NCBI GenBank assembly: GCA_020402945.1
Contig: JADBYQ010000006.1
Coordinates: forward strand, 1 to 64,000
Direction of reading: 5' to 3'
Length of the DNA stretch: 64,000 bases
Origin: Cytophagales bacterium
GTDB lineage: Bacteria; Bacteroidota; Bacteroidia; Cytophagales; Cyclobacteriaceae
In this document: positions 45,740-54,225 of the stretch, piece by piece
Layout: each line of letters opens with the position of its first letter
Numbering within the stretch: the first letter of the stretch is position 1
Made by a program: the position numbers and the translations under genes
Notes under the pieces: generated by a model
The model's input: only the letters and a program-made list of their open reading frames with translations
The model's database searches: none
Told to the model about the DNA's origin: nothing

Positions 45740-46711
45740 CTAATTCCCTTCCGTTTCGTGCGCACGCGGATTCGACAACCGCTGCTCTTTCCACTTTTTC
45801 AATTCCTCTCTCCTCAATATCAATTCCTCTTCAGTGGGTTTATAGTCGATTAACACTTTTAAGTCTGGCTGACCGGCATCGACCCAGGCAGTATACCAAA
45901 CATCACCGATCATCTTTACACTCGCTCTCATCTGCCGCTCGACCATACCCGACAGCAACTGATGGTAGCTTCTGGCGTATTCGACCGACACCACTTTCAC
46001 CGTTTGTTTCCCTTTCGACTCAAAATTGAATTTTCTGTCACCCATTTTTATGGATAGCTGCTTTTCAAAACGCAATACAGAATCCAACGCAGTGTTCGCT
46101 CCGATCACCGCGTTCCATGACGCCAATTGAACATTTTCGAGGTACTCGGCCTTTCCCACAAAGAAATCGTACTCACTAAAAAATAATTCCGGCAATCGCG
46201 ATTCCCAAAAAGCATGAATCCCGATTTGATTGCTAAGTTGGCCATCGTAATTTTTTGTGGTGTGCAACGGCACGTGCGCGTCTGCAATGTAATGACCGAG
46301 ATCAGCCGATATTCGCAAAATTCGATCCGGATCTTTTAGCAAAAAGGCCTCTTTCAGCTGAAAATAAATTCGATTGATATGCCAGGGCACAATGCCGTGA
46401 CGTGTTAGGCTATCCTCACCGTATTTCGCTACTGCGTCTTTCCAATAGCGAGGCAATTTTGTCGCGGCACTATCACCATACTCATCTAAATCAATGTAGT
46501 GCCGGGGCGCCTCTTCTGGAACAGCATATCGCCTGCGATCGGGATTTACAGAGGCCTCAGAAATGTATTGAATGTTTTTCTTGTAAAAGCCAATCATCTC
46601 CACGGGCAAGGTAAATACAGCGAGTCGGTTTATTTTTTGGTGAGCAAAAAATCCCCAACTAAAAAAAAGAAACGGAATAGTGATTAGCAATATCTTTTGA
46701 AAATGCTTCAT
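45740..46711 (-). CDS. Secreted zinc-dependent phospholipase C/S1-P1 nuclease-like protein
   Basis: A 323-residue exported protein. ATG at 46711 gives a signal peptide (MKHFQKILLITIPFLFFSWG) whose mature end begins near the Trp-rich WGFFAHQKINRLA, as in this fold where the N-terminal Trp ligates zinc. His and Asp ligands appear in PRHYIDLDEYG, DLGHYIADAHVPLHTT and IHAFWESRLPE. The pattern fits the phospholipase C/P1 nuclease superfamily. Its specificity (lipid or nucleic acid) is open. Confidence 0.78.
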   Translation of the reverse strand: MKHFQKILLITIPFLFFSWGFFAHQKINRLAVFTLPVEMIGFYKKNIQYISEASVNPDRRRYAVPEEAPRHYIDLDEYGDSAATKLPRYWKDAVAKYGEDSLTRHGIVPWHINRIYFQLKEAFLLKDPDRILRISADLGHYIADAHVPLHTTKNYDGQLSNQIGIHAFWESRLPELFFSEYDFFVGKAEYLENVQLASWNAVIGANTALDSVLRFEKQLSIKMGDRKFNFESKGKQTVKVVSVEYARSYHQLLSGMVERQMRASVKMIGDVWYTAWVDAGQPDLKVLIDYKPTEEELILRREELKKWKEQRLSNPRAHETEGN

Positions 46712-46727
46712 TCGAATACAAATTTCA

Positions 46728-46795
46728 AGCAAAGACGCCAAGACACAAAGGGCTACCGAATACTTTTCTTGGCGATCTAGTGCCTTTGTGTGAAA
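46728..46795. repeat. Dispersed repeat in opposite orientations
   Basis: AAAGACGCCAAGACACAAAG (from 46731) and, 20 bp on, CTTGGCGATCTAGTGCCTTT with GTGTGAAA are two inverted copies of a word family that reappears at 48906-48930 (CTTAGCGCCTTTGCGTG). They lie between the divergent nuclease-like and aminopeptidase genes and could form a long hairpin. Confidence 0.5.
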
Positions 46796-46824
46796 TCTTT
46801 ACCTTTCGGAATAAAATACGAAGC

Positions 46825-48429
46825 ATGAACAAACTTCTCTCGCTCCTCCTTTTCATCGCCACGGCCTCATTTGCCACAGATCCCTACCCAAGGAATCCGT
46901 TCATCGATGTAAAACAGTACACCTTTCAGTTAGAAGTGAATGACTCCACCGATGTGATTTATGGAAAAGCATCTATTCTAATCCTGTTCAAAAAGTCTAT
47001 CGCTGAATTTGAACTTGACCTTACCAATAAGAACGCCCAAGGATTTGGAATGGAGGTTACCCAAATAAGGCAAAATGGGAAAACACTTTCGTTTCAACAT
47101 AAAAATGATCGCTTGAAAATCACTCTCGACCAACGAATAACGATCAATGAACAACTTAGCTTCGAAATAGACTATAAAGGCATCCCCCAAGATGGGCTCA
47201 TCATTGGCAAAAACAAATTTGGCGACCGCGGCTTCTTTGGCGACAATTGGCCTGACCGCGGCCACCACTGGCTACCTGTAATCGACCACCCCAGTGATAA
47301 GTCTGCCGTTGATTTTATAATCATAGCTCCGTTGCATTACTCGGTTGTTTCCAATGGCTTAAAAATCGAAGAGAGCTTTATTGATTCAAAAAGGAAATTG
47401 ACACACTGGCGCGAAGAGGTGCCCATCCCGGTGAAAGTCATGGTGGTGGGTATTGCCCGATTTGCAGTACAACATGCTGGCAAGGTCGATGATATTAGTG
47501 TAGAGAGTTGGGTCTATCCACAAAACCGGGTCGAAGGATTTTATGACTATGCTGTCGCGGTAAAAGTGCTGGACTACTTTCATCGAAACATCGGCCCATA
47601 CCCATTTAAGAAGTTGGCAAACGTTCAGTCGAAGACCCGTTGGGGAGGACTGGAGAATGCGAGTGCTATTTTTTATTCCGAGAGCTCTGTCAACGGAAAG
47701 GGCGATCACGAAGGATTAATTGCGCATGAAGAAGCTCATCAATGGTTTGGCAATTCAGCGAGCGAAAATGATTGGCATCATGTATGGCTTAGCGAAGGCT
47801 TTGCCACCTACTTCGCGAACTTGTATTTAGAACATGCCCATGGCCGCGATCGGCTGGTGAAAGAACAATTACTTGACCGCGACCAAGTCATCAAGTATTA
47901 CCAAAAAAATCCAGCACCCATAGTCGATACTACGCTAACCGATATCAACAAAGTACTTAGTACCAATACGTATCAGAAAGCAGGATGGGTGCTGCATATG
48001 CTTCGGCATAAAGTGGGTGACTCAGATTTTTGGAAAGGCATTCGCCAATACTATGCTACGTATCAAAAAAGCAATGCCATGACGGTCGATTTCGAGAGAA
48101 CTATGGAAACAGCTACCGGAAAAGATCTGACCTTGTTCTTCGACCAATGGTTGTACGAAGGGGGACATCCTAAAATTACCGGCACTTGGCGTTATGACGC
48201 AAAGACCAGCCAGGTTCTGCTAGAGATTTCTCAAGTGCAGCCGGGAATATATTTTCGCTTTCCGTTAGACCTAAAAATGATGGGACGGGATGGTAAAACC
48301 CACTCTCAAACAATTCAAATTGACTCTAAAACATCCAAAACAAGCTTGATTATCCCTTTTGTACCCCAGGAACTGACATTAGATCCAGACACCTGGTTGC
48401 TTTTTGAGGGTAGTTTGGTCAAAAAATAA
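46825..48429 (+). CDS. M1-family aminopeptidase (secreted)
   Basis: A 534-residue zinc metallopeptidase with signal peptide (MNKLLSLLLFIATASFA). The exopeptidase motif is WGGLENASAIFY (GxMEN equivalent), and the zinc site is IAHEEAHQWFGN (His301, His305) with the distal Glu about 18 residues on in WLSEGFATYF. The C-terminal armadillo domain of larger M1 enzymes is missing or short, as in other Bacteroidota secreted types. The start 46825 is chosen over 46780 because it begins the signal peptide. Confidence 0.9.
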   Translation: MNKLLSLLLFIATASFATDPYPRNPFIDVKQYTFQLEVNDSTDVIYGKASILILFKKSIAEFELDLTNKNAQGFGMEVTQIRQNGKTLSFQHKNDRLKITLDQRITINEQLSFEIDYKGIPQDGLIIGKNKFGDRGFFGDNWPDRGHHWLPVIDHPSDKSAVDFIIIAPLHYSVVSNGLKIEESFIDSKRKLTHWREEVPIPVKVMVVGIARFAVQHAGKVDDISVESWVYPQNRVEGFYDYAVAVKVLDYFHRNIGPYPFKKLANVQSKTRWGGLENASAIFYSESSVNGKGDHEGLIAHEEAHQWFGNSASENDWHHVWLSEGFATYFANLYLEHAHGRDRLVKEQLLDRDQVIKYYQKNPAPIVDTTLTDINKVLSTNTYQKAGWVLHMLRHKVGDSDFWKGIRQYYATYQKSNAMTVDFERTMETATGKDLTLFFDQWLYEGGHPKITGTWRYDAKTSQVLLEISQVQPGIYFRFPLDLKMMGRDGKTHSQTIQIDSKTSKTSLIIPFVPQELTLDPDTWLLFEGSLVKK

Positions 48430-48473
48430 CAGGTTCTTCAAAGTCATTTATCCGCACATTTTAAGACTTTGTG

Positions 48474-48504
48474 CTTGCAAATCAGCTTATTGCCCTTATT
48501 TTTG
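48474..48504 (+). promoter_or_regulatory. rpsT promoter
   Basis: A -7 box TATTTTTG (48497-48504) matches TAnnTTTG exactly; a -33-like CTTG (48474-48477) precedes it at a 19-bp spacing, the Bacteroidota arrangement. The start codon is 22 bp downstream. Confidence 0.7.
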
Positions 48505-48525
48505 CAGTCCTTTTAGAAAAGCAAT

Positions 48526-48780
48526 ATGGCAAACCACAAATCAGCAGAGAAAAGAATCAGAGCAAATGAGACAAAACGCGTGAGAAATCGCTACCAGGCG
48601 AAAACCACCCGTACTCAAATAAAGAAATTGACCGGCACTACTAAGAAAGATGAAGCAGCGGTACTTTTAAAAGAAGTGAGCGGCATGATCGACAAGTTGG
48701 CCAAGAAGAATGTCATTCACTGGAAAAAAGCTGCTAACCAAAAGAGCAAGTTGGCTAAGCGCGTAAACGCACTCGCTTAA
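48526..48780 (+). CDS. rpsT: 30S ribosomal protein S20
   Basis: An 84-residue, very basic protein with MANHKSAEKRIRANETKRVR, RTQIKKLTGTTKKDEAAV and KKNVIHWKKAANQKSKLAK, which are S20 signatures. It binds 16S rRNA early in 30S assembly. It is monocistronic, with a recognisable promoter upstream and a UUCG-loop terminator just after. Confidence 0.97.
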   Translation: MANHKSAEKRIRANETKRVRNRYQAKTTRTQIKKLTGTTKKDEAAVLLKEVSGMIDKLAKKNVIHWKKAANQKSKLAKRVNALA

Positions 48781-48803
48781 TTCCATTTCCAAAAAATATT
48801 TTT

Positions 48804-48836
48804 CCCTCTCTAACTTCGGTTGGGGAGGGTTTTTTT
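48804..48836 (+). terminator. rpsT terminator
   Basis: CCCTCTCTAAC and GTTGGGGAGGG form an 11-bp stem (with two G-U pairs) closed by a TTCG tetraloop and followed by seven Ts. It lies 23 bp beyond rpsT. Confidence 0.92.
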
Positions 48837-48905
48837 GTGACCAAGAATTCTGGAAATATTCCCAGTTTCTACAAAAATTGGGCGTAAAGACCCGGAATCC
48901 TCTTC

Positions 48906-48930
48906 TCGACTTAGCGCCTTTGCGTGACAC
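48906..48930 (+). repeat. Third copy of the CGCCTTTGCGTG-type dispersed repeat
   Basis: CTCGACTTAGCGCCTTTGCG followed by TGACAC repeats the word family seen in two orientations at 46728-46795. It precedes radC by about 20 bp. Confidence 0.45.
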
Positions 48931-48952
48931 AGTTTTTTTCTAACTTTCATTG

Positions 48953-49654
48953 ATGAAAATCGAAGATAGCAAACCCCTCAACATCAAAGACTGGAATCCG
49001 GAAGACCGTCCGAGAGAAAAGCTATTGCTGAAAGGTACTTCAGCCCTCTCCGATGCAGAGTTGATCGCCATCTTAATTGGTTCAGGCACTGCCAATTTGA
49101 GCGCAGTCGATGTCTCCAAAAAAGTATTGCTGCACGGAAAGAACAACCTGAATGAATTGGCCAAACTCTCGGTAAAAGAGTTGATGAAGATAAAAGGCAT
49201 TGGTGAAGCAAAGGCCATCACGATAGTCGCTGCGCTAGAGCTAGGACGTAGAAGAAAAGAAACCGATAGTGAAGAGAAGCCAAAAATTAGCAGTTCAAAA
49301 GACGCCTTTGAATTACTACGAGGCGATTTGATGGACTTGCCACACGAAGAATTTTGGGTGCTGTTACTCAATCGTGCCCATCGCGTCATCAAAAAGAAAA
49401 GAGTCAGCGAAGGCGGTGTCTCTGGTACGGTGGCCGATCCAAAGATTATTTACAAAATGGCTTTGGAGGAGTTGGCCAGTGGCGTGATCGTGGCACACAA
49501 TCATCCTTCTGGTAATCTAACCGCCAGTCAAAGCGATATTGATCTTACTAAAAAGTTAAAAGAAGCCGGAAAATTTCTGGAAGTACAACTATTGGATCAC
49601 CTCATCATTGCTGGCTCAAAATATTATAGCTTTGCTGATGAAGGAATTGTTTAA
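48953..49654 (+). CDS. radC: RadC-family JAMM-domain protein
   Basis: A 233-residue protein starting at ATG 48953 (the track start is an in-frame TTG 3 bp upstream). It combines a helix-hairpin-helix-like N-terminal part (LMKIKGIGEAKAITIVAALE) with a JAB1/MPN metalloprotease-like domain whose metal motif is IVAHNHPSGNLTASQSDID. Called DNA repair protein RadC by tradition; actual function is unclear. All JAMM residues are present. It follows a repeat rather than a recognised promoter. Confidence 0.93.
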   Translation: MKIEDSKPLNIKDWNPEDRPREKLLLKGTSALSDAELIAILIGSGTANLSAVDVSKKVLLHGKNNLNELAKLSVKELMKIKGIGEAKAITIVAALELGRRRKETDSEEKPKISSSKDAFELLRGDLMDLPHEEFWVLLLNRAHRVIKKKRVSEGGVSGTVADPKIIYKMALEELASGVIVAHNHPSGNLTASQSDIDLTKKLKEAGKFLEVQLLDHLIIAGSKYYSFADEGIV

Positions 49655-49656
49655 TT

Positions 49657-49712
49657 CAAGATTTAAAATCCAAGATTCAAAACCGAAAACAAATTTTGAA
49701 CTTTAAATCTTG
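49657..49712. repeat. AT-rich inverted repeat between radC and DUF1684 gene
   Basis: CAAGATTTAAA (49657-49667) and TTTAAATCTTG (49702-49712) are perfect 11-bp inverted repeats, embedded in a wider region of AATTCAAGATTTAAAATCC-type words common in Bacteroidota intergenic DNA. It could act as a weak terminator for radC. Confidence 0.5.
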
Positions 49713-49729
49713 ATTTTTGAATTGACAAC

Positions 49730-50401
49730 ATGAAAGCGAAACAAATCATTGCACTGGGGGTTGCGGCTTTTTTGGCCACAATGGTTTACTATAGTTTTAC
49801 AAAAACCGATTCGCCAGAAGATTACATCAGCACCATTCTAAAGGAACGCCAGGAGAAGGATGAGTTCATGAAAAATGATAAAGATTCTCCCTTTCGATCA
49901 ACCAAAGCAAGTACACTGGGTGTAGCCTCTGTGCCGATGGACACCGCACAAGCAACTGTCGTAGTCAACAAGCTCAACTATTTTCCGCCCGATTTAAAAT
50001 ACAAATTGAAAGCTAGCCTCGAGCCAATCGAAAACAAAAAGGTAATTGTACTGCCAACGAGTGATGGCAAGGAGAAACGTTATCTGGAATTTGCATTTGC
50101 AAAATTTAGCCTCGATGGTCAAGAAAACAGCTTGTTGATCGTGGAAATCATGGATGCAGGTCCTTACAAAGGAACACTCTTTCTTGCCTTTGCGGATGAG
50201 ACCAGTGCCAAAGAAACGTACGGAGCTGGCCGGTACATCGATTTGAAAAAAGTGCCAGGAGCAAGTTCCATCGTTCTTGATTTCAACAAAGCCTATAATC
50301 CATACTGTGCTTATTCAGATAATTTTTCTTGTCCTTTTCCGCCCAAAGAAAACATCATGAAAATTGCGGTAAAGGCTGGTGAGAAGAAATATCATGATTG
50401 A
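49730..50401 (+). CDS. DUF1684 family membrane-anchored protein
   Basis: A 223-residue protein with an N-terminal helix (IIALGVAAFLATMVYYSFT). The C-terminal motifs GAGRYIDLKK, LDFNKAYNPYCAYSDNFSCP and PPKENIMKIAVKAGEK are the DUF1684 hallmark. The family is widespread and has no assigned enzyme activity. It is followed after 32 bp by hicB. Confidence 0.85.
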   Translation: MKAKQIIALGVAAFLATMVYYSFTKTDSPEDYISTILKERQEKDEFMKNDKDSPFRSTKASTLGVASVPMDTAQATVVVNKLNYFPPDLKYKLKASLEPIENKKVIVLPTSDGKEKRYLEFAFAKFSLDGQENSLLIVEIMDAGPYKGTLFLAFADETSAKETYGAGRYIDLKKVPGASSIVLDFNKAYNPYCAYSDNFSCPFPPKENIMKIAVKAGEKKYHD

Positions 50402-50433
50402 AACCAAATTAGATAAAGTAGTACCTTAGTGCT

Positions 50434-50667
50434 ATGAAAGGCAGATACACATTTACGGCTCATATCGAAAAAGACTCGGAAACAGGTCTTTACATCGGAT
50501 ATATCCCTTCACTACCGGGTGCACATTCGCAAGGAGAGACGCTGGATGAGCTTCACAAAAATCTCGAAGAAGTAGCTGCATTGTGCCTCGAGGAGCTCGC
50601 TGAGATAGATTTAGATAGAATTCAGTCTGAATTTGTTGGCACACAACAAGTTATGGTCAATATTTAG
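50434..50667 (+). CDS. hicB: HicB-family antitoxin
   Basis: A 77-residue protein with the HicB fold: YTFTAHIEKDSETGLYIGYI, PSLPGAHSQGETLDELHKNL and EVAALCLEELA. The HicB N-terminal domain masks the HicA active site. No clear C-terminal DNA-binding domain is present, so autoregulation is uncertain. It precedes the toxin gene, the reverse of the classic hicAB order. Confidence 0.85.
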   Translation: MKGRYTFTAHIEKDSETGLYIGYIPSLPGAHSQGETLDELHKNLEEVAALCLEELAEIDLDRIQSEFVGTQQVMVNI

Positions 50668-50738
50668 TCTTTGTGATTTCACGTCCTATCTCTTCTTACC
50701 AATGAAATTTAGTTTTGCTCAATAAATTGCTTGTCGAT

Positions 50739-50966
50739 ATGAGCAGACTTCCAATTATCGATTCCAAAAAGTTTGAAAAGATTCTATTTTCAATTGGATT
50801 CTTATTTGTTCGCCAAAAGGGAAGTCATGTTTTCTATAAACATCCTGATGGGCGATATACAACGCTGCCTCATCATCCCGGTAGAGACCTCGGAAGACCA
50901 TTAATTCATAAAATTCTACGCGAAATTAATCTTACTCCAGAGGAGTTCTCCAGGCTCTTCGAATAA
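50739..50966 (+). CDS. hicA: HicA-family mRNA interferase toxin
   Basis: A 75-residue dsRBD-like ribonuclease. ATG at 50739 (MSRLPIIDSKKFEKI) is preferred over the upstream TTG at 50715. RQKGSHVFYKHPDGRYTTLP contains the catalytic His of the GSHxxY-type motif, followed by HHPGRDLGRPLIHKIL. It follows hicB after 71 bp, so the two are probably cotranscribed. All expected residues are intact. Confidence 0.88.
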   Translation: MSRLPIIDSKKFEKILFSIGFLFVRQKGSHVFYKHPDGRYTTLPHHPGRDLGRPLIHKILREINLTPEEFSRLFE

Positions 50967-51049
50967 CGGTGTCAAAACCTTATTTTCGCAACTTGAATTT
51001 ATAGTAAAAAAGCCTTCGATTAACTCATTCAACTCTCACATTTTCCTCG

Positions 51050-53476
51050 ATGAAAATCTCCTACAACTGGCTCAAGCAATATATCCACATCCCCGAATCG
51101 GCTGAAGAAATTGGCCAAACACTAACCGGAACTGGTCTGGAAGTGGAAAGTGTCGAGCCATTTGAAAGCGTTAAAGGAGGCTTAAAAGGCTTGGTCATTG
51201 GTGAAGTGCTTACGTGTAGCAAACACCCTAATGCTGATAAACTTTCTATTACCACAGTCGATGTGGGAGGAGGAAGTCCACTTCAAATTGTGTGTGGCGC
51301 GGCTAACGTAGCTGCTGGGCAAAAAGTAGTCGTGGCCACGGTAGGCACCACAGTTCATCCAACGAAAGGCGAACCATTTCTTATCAAAAGTGCGAAAATC
51401 AGAGGCGAACAATCAGAAGGGATGATTTGCGCGGAAGACGAAATAGGGCTCGGTGAAAGCCATGCCGGCATTTTGGTGCTTGACACCAAAATTGCGAATG
51501 GAACATTGGCAACCGAATTTTTCAACGTGCAGTCCGACTATGTGTTTGAAATTGGCCTGACCCCCAACCGGGCTGATGCGGCCAGTCATCTAGGAGTAGC
51601 GCGAGATATGAAGGCTGCCAAAAAGCGTGAACTAAAATGGCCTTTAGTAGATCATTTTGAAATTGACAATACAAGCTTAACCATTCCAGTAACGGTAGAA
51701 AATAGTGAAGCCTGCCCGCGGTATTCTGGTGTAACTATTTCAGGTATTAAAGTCGATGAGTCGCCTGATTGGTTAAAGAATAGATTAAAATCAATAGGTC
51801 TTACTCCCATTAACAATGTGGTAGACATCACCAATTTTGTGTTGCACGAAACAGGTCAGCCACTTCACGCTTTTGATGCCGATCAGATTGAAGGCAAAAA
51901 GATCATCGTAAAAACATTGCCTACAGGAACCAAGTTTTTGACATTAGATCAGAAAGAACGAACGCTTGCCGGCAGTGATCTGATGATCTGTGACGCAAAC
52001 GAAAATGGAATGTGCATCGCGGGAGTTTTTGGCGGAATCAAGTCAGGTGTATCAGGGAAAACCGTCAATCTTTTTTTAGAAAGTGCCTGTTTCTCCTCGC
52101 AGTATATACGAAAGACCGGAATGCATCATGGCTTAAAGACGGATGCTTCTTTTCGTTTCGAGCGAGGTACAGATCCTAACAATACCATTTATGCACTAAA
52201 ACGAGCGGCACTCTTGATCAAAGAACTAGCCGGTGGAGCTATCTCGTCAGATATCGTGGATATCTATTCTTCTCCTGTTGCAAATAGAGTCATCGAAGTA
52301 AAAGACAAGAATGTCAACCGCCTCATTGGGAAAATGCTGCCCCGCGAAGAAATCTTCTCCATCCTAGAAAGTCTTGACATTTCAGTTTCAAATAAAAAAG
52401 AGGATCGTTTCACTGTTTCCGTTCCGCCTTACCGGGTAGATGTGACGCAGGAAGCCGATGTGGTAGAGGAAATTTTGCGCATCTATGGCTTTAACAACAT
52501 CGAACTGACAGAAATAGTAGGCACCGATTACCTGGCAGAGTTTCCTGATAAGGACCCGAACAAATTCAAAAAATCTGTGGGCGAAATGCTGGCAGGGAAC
52601 GGGTTCTACGAGATACTCACGAATTCGTTGACAAATGCAGCCTATCATCAAAAACATCAATTAACGTTTGCCGGAGAGCCGGTTGAAATCCTGAACAAAC
52701 TCAGTGAAGAGCAAGGTATACTCAGACAAACGATGCTTTTTACCGGGCTTGAAGTTTGCTCCTACAACATCAACAGAAAGCAGAAAGACTTAAAGCTTTT
52801 TGAATTTGGTAAAGTCTATTGGAAAAAAGATGCAGCTGAAGGCAAGTACCAGGAAGAAGAACGCTTGGCGATATACTTAACGGGTAATATTGAAAGTGAA
52901 AACTGGCAAAACAAAACACGAAATGTGAGCTATTATGACCTGGCTCAGCAAGTGGCACACGTCATTCAGAGATCAACAGTAGAAAATATAAAACAAGAGT
53001 CGTTAGTTGACCCCTTGTTTGATTATGGGATGAAAATCATAAAGGGCTCAAAAGAAATTGGTAAGTTGGGGAAGGTGAAAACCGCTTTACTCAAAGATTT
53101 TGGCATCAAGCAAGAAATATTTTATGCTGACCTGAGTACGGCCTTGCTTTTCAAATCGGCAAACCCTAAGTTCGTTGTGTCGGAAGTGTCAAAGTTTCCT
53201 GAGGTAAGACGTGATCTTTCTTTTGTAGTCGATAAGAAGATCAGCTTTGCAGAAATGAAAGAGTTGGTGCTGGCAACAGAGAAGAGTTTGATCAAAGACA
53301 TTATAGCTTTTGACGTTTACGAAGGCGATAAAATTCCAGAAGGGAAAAAGGCCTATGCGCTTGGCTTTACACTGCTGGATGGCGCAAAAACGCTGACGGA
53401 TGAGGAGATTGACAAAACAATGACCAAATTGATTGTGGCATTTGAATCGAAATTCGAAGCTGTAATCAGGAAGTAA
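51050..53476 (+). CDS. pheT: Phenylalanyl-tRNA synthetase beta subunit
   Basis: An 808-residue subunit of the (alpha-beta)2 class II enzyme. It opens MKISYNWLKQYIHIPESAEE with the B1 domain, then an OB-fold EMAP-like domain (LVIGEVLTCSKHPNADKLSI), the B3/B4 editing domain (GLTPINNVVDITNFVLHETG), B5 and a C-terminal ferredoxin-like anticodon-binding domain (FPEVRRDLSFVVDKKISF). pheS is not in this window. A weak -7-like TATTTTCG lies about 70 bp upstream. Confidence 0.97.
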   Translation: MKISYNWLKQYIHIPESAEEIGQTLTGTGLEVESVEPFESVKGGLKGLVIGEVLTCSKHPNADKLSITTVDVGGGSPLQIVCGAANVAAGQKVVVATVGTTVHPTKGEPFLIKSAKIRGEQSEGMICAEDEIGLGESHAGILVLDTKIANGTLATEFFNVQSDYVFEIGLTPNRADAASHLGVARDMKAAKKRELKWPLVDHFEIDNTSLTIPVTVENSEACPRYSGVTISGIKVDESPDWLKNRLKSIGLTPINNVVDITNFVLHETGQPLHAFDADQIEGKKIIVKTLPTGTKFLTLDQKERTLAGSDLMICDANENGMCIAGVFGGIKSGVSGKTVNLFLESACFSSQYIRKTGMHHGLKTDASFRFERGTDPNNTIYALKRAALLIKELAGGAISSDIVDIYSSPVANRVIEVKDKNVNRLIGKMLPREEIFSILESLDISVSNKKEDRFTVSVPPYRVDVTQEADVVEEILRIYGFNNIELTEIVGTDYLAEFPDKDPNKFKKSVGEMLAGNGFYEILTNSLTNAAYHQKHQLTFAGEPVEILNKLSEEQGILRQTMLFTGLEVCSYNINRKQKDLKLFEFGKVYWKKDAAEGKYQEEERLAIYLTGNIESENWQNKTRNVSYYDLAQQVAHVIQRSTVENIKQESLVDPLFDYGMKIIKGSKEIGKLGKVKTALLKDFGIKQEIFYADLSTALLFKSANPKFVVSEVSKFPEVRRDLSFVVDKKISFAEMKELVLATEKSLIKDIIAFDVYEGDKIPEGKKAYALGFTLLDGAKTLTDEEIDKTMTKLIVAFESKFEAVIRK

Positions 53477-53559
53477 TTTTGACAGCTGTTTAATGATGAA
53501 TATCGGTAGGTTAAAAGAGCGAATTCAACATTAAAAATTCAACATTCAATAGTAAGGAC

Positions 53560-53856
53560 ATGGACCAAGAAGCATTAAAGACCAACTTAAACGGACTGGA
53601 GCGAAAAATTCTGGTACTGCTGAATGAGCATAAAACCGTAAAAGATGAGGTAAGGGGGCTAAAATTGGAGAATTACGAGCTCAAAGCAGATCTTCGCAAA
53701 CGAGACGAGCAACTGCATAATTTTAAAAATCAGATTAAAATAACTAAGATTGTAGACCATATTAACCCGGAAGACGGAAGTGTTTCGGAGTTGAAAAGGA
53801 AAGTAGACGAGTATATCCGAGAAATCGATAAGTGCATAGCTCACTTGAGCAGATAA
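53560..53856 (+). CDS. Small coiled-coil protein upstream of zapA
   Basis: A 98-residue, highly charged protein whose middle (ENYELKADLRKRDEQLHNF) is a coiled coil. No enzyme motif is seen. It precedes zapA by 12 bp and looks like a conserved, small partner; ZapB-like septal proteins are also short coiled coils, so a division role is possible but unproven. Confidence 0.65.
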   Translation: MDQEALKTNLNGLERKILVLLNEHKTVKDEVRGLKLENYELKADLRKRDEQLHNFKNQIKITKIVDHINPEDGSVSELKRKVDEYIREIDKCIAHLSR

Positions 53857-53868
53857 CCCGGTTAGTTG

Positions 53869-54153
53869 ATGGACGAATTATCAGTAAAAATAAAAATTGC
53901 CGACCGCGAATACCCCATGAAGGTAAAACGCATGGAAGAAGAGAAGGTACGTGCAGCCGGCAAGCTCATCAACGAGAAAATAAAGCGTTACCGCGAGCAG
54001 TTTGGTCTGGATGACAAACAGGATCTGCTCGCTATGGTTGCCTTCGATTGCCTGGTGGATAAGATGGCAGAAGAAGAAAGCCTTCAGGTAATTGATGAAA
54101 CGGTGATCGAAAAGGTCAATCACCTCAATCAATTGGTTTCGCAAGCCCTCTAA
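53869..54153 (+). CDS. zapA: Cell division protein ZapA
   Basis: A 94-residue protein (ATG at 53869, just after a TTG that the track used). DELSVKIKIADREYPMKV is the globular N-terminal part, followed by a long helix (AAGKLINEKIKRYREQFGL, DLLAMVAFDCLVDKMAEE). ZapA crosslinks FtsZ filaments. It sits between pheT, the small coiled-coil gene and rny, with a 72-bp gap before rny containing a short GTGTT/AACAC hairpin. Confidence 0.85.
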   Translation: MDELSVKIKIADREYPMKVKRMEEEKVRAAGKLINEKIKRYREQFGLDDKQDLLAMVAFDCLVDKMAEEESLQVIDETVIEKVNHLNQLVSQAL

Positions 54154-54225
54154 TTTCAATTTCACTCCCTCCCGCCCAGACCAAGTAGGTCGCCCGGTGT
54201 TTTTTAACACTAAAGATTTAATTAT

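Noticed and set aside
54154-54225. Possible small RNA or 6S RNA between zapA and rny
   Set aside because: Only 72 bp with one weak hairpin; too short for 6S RNA.
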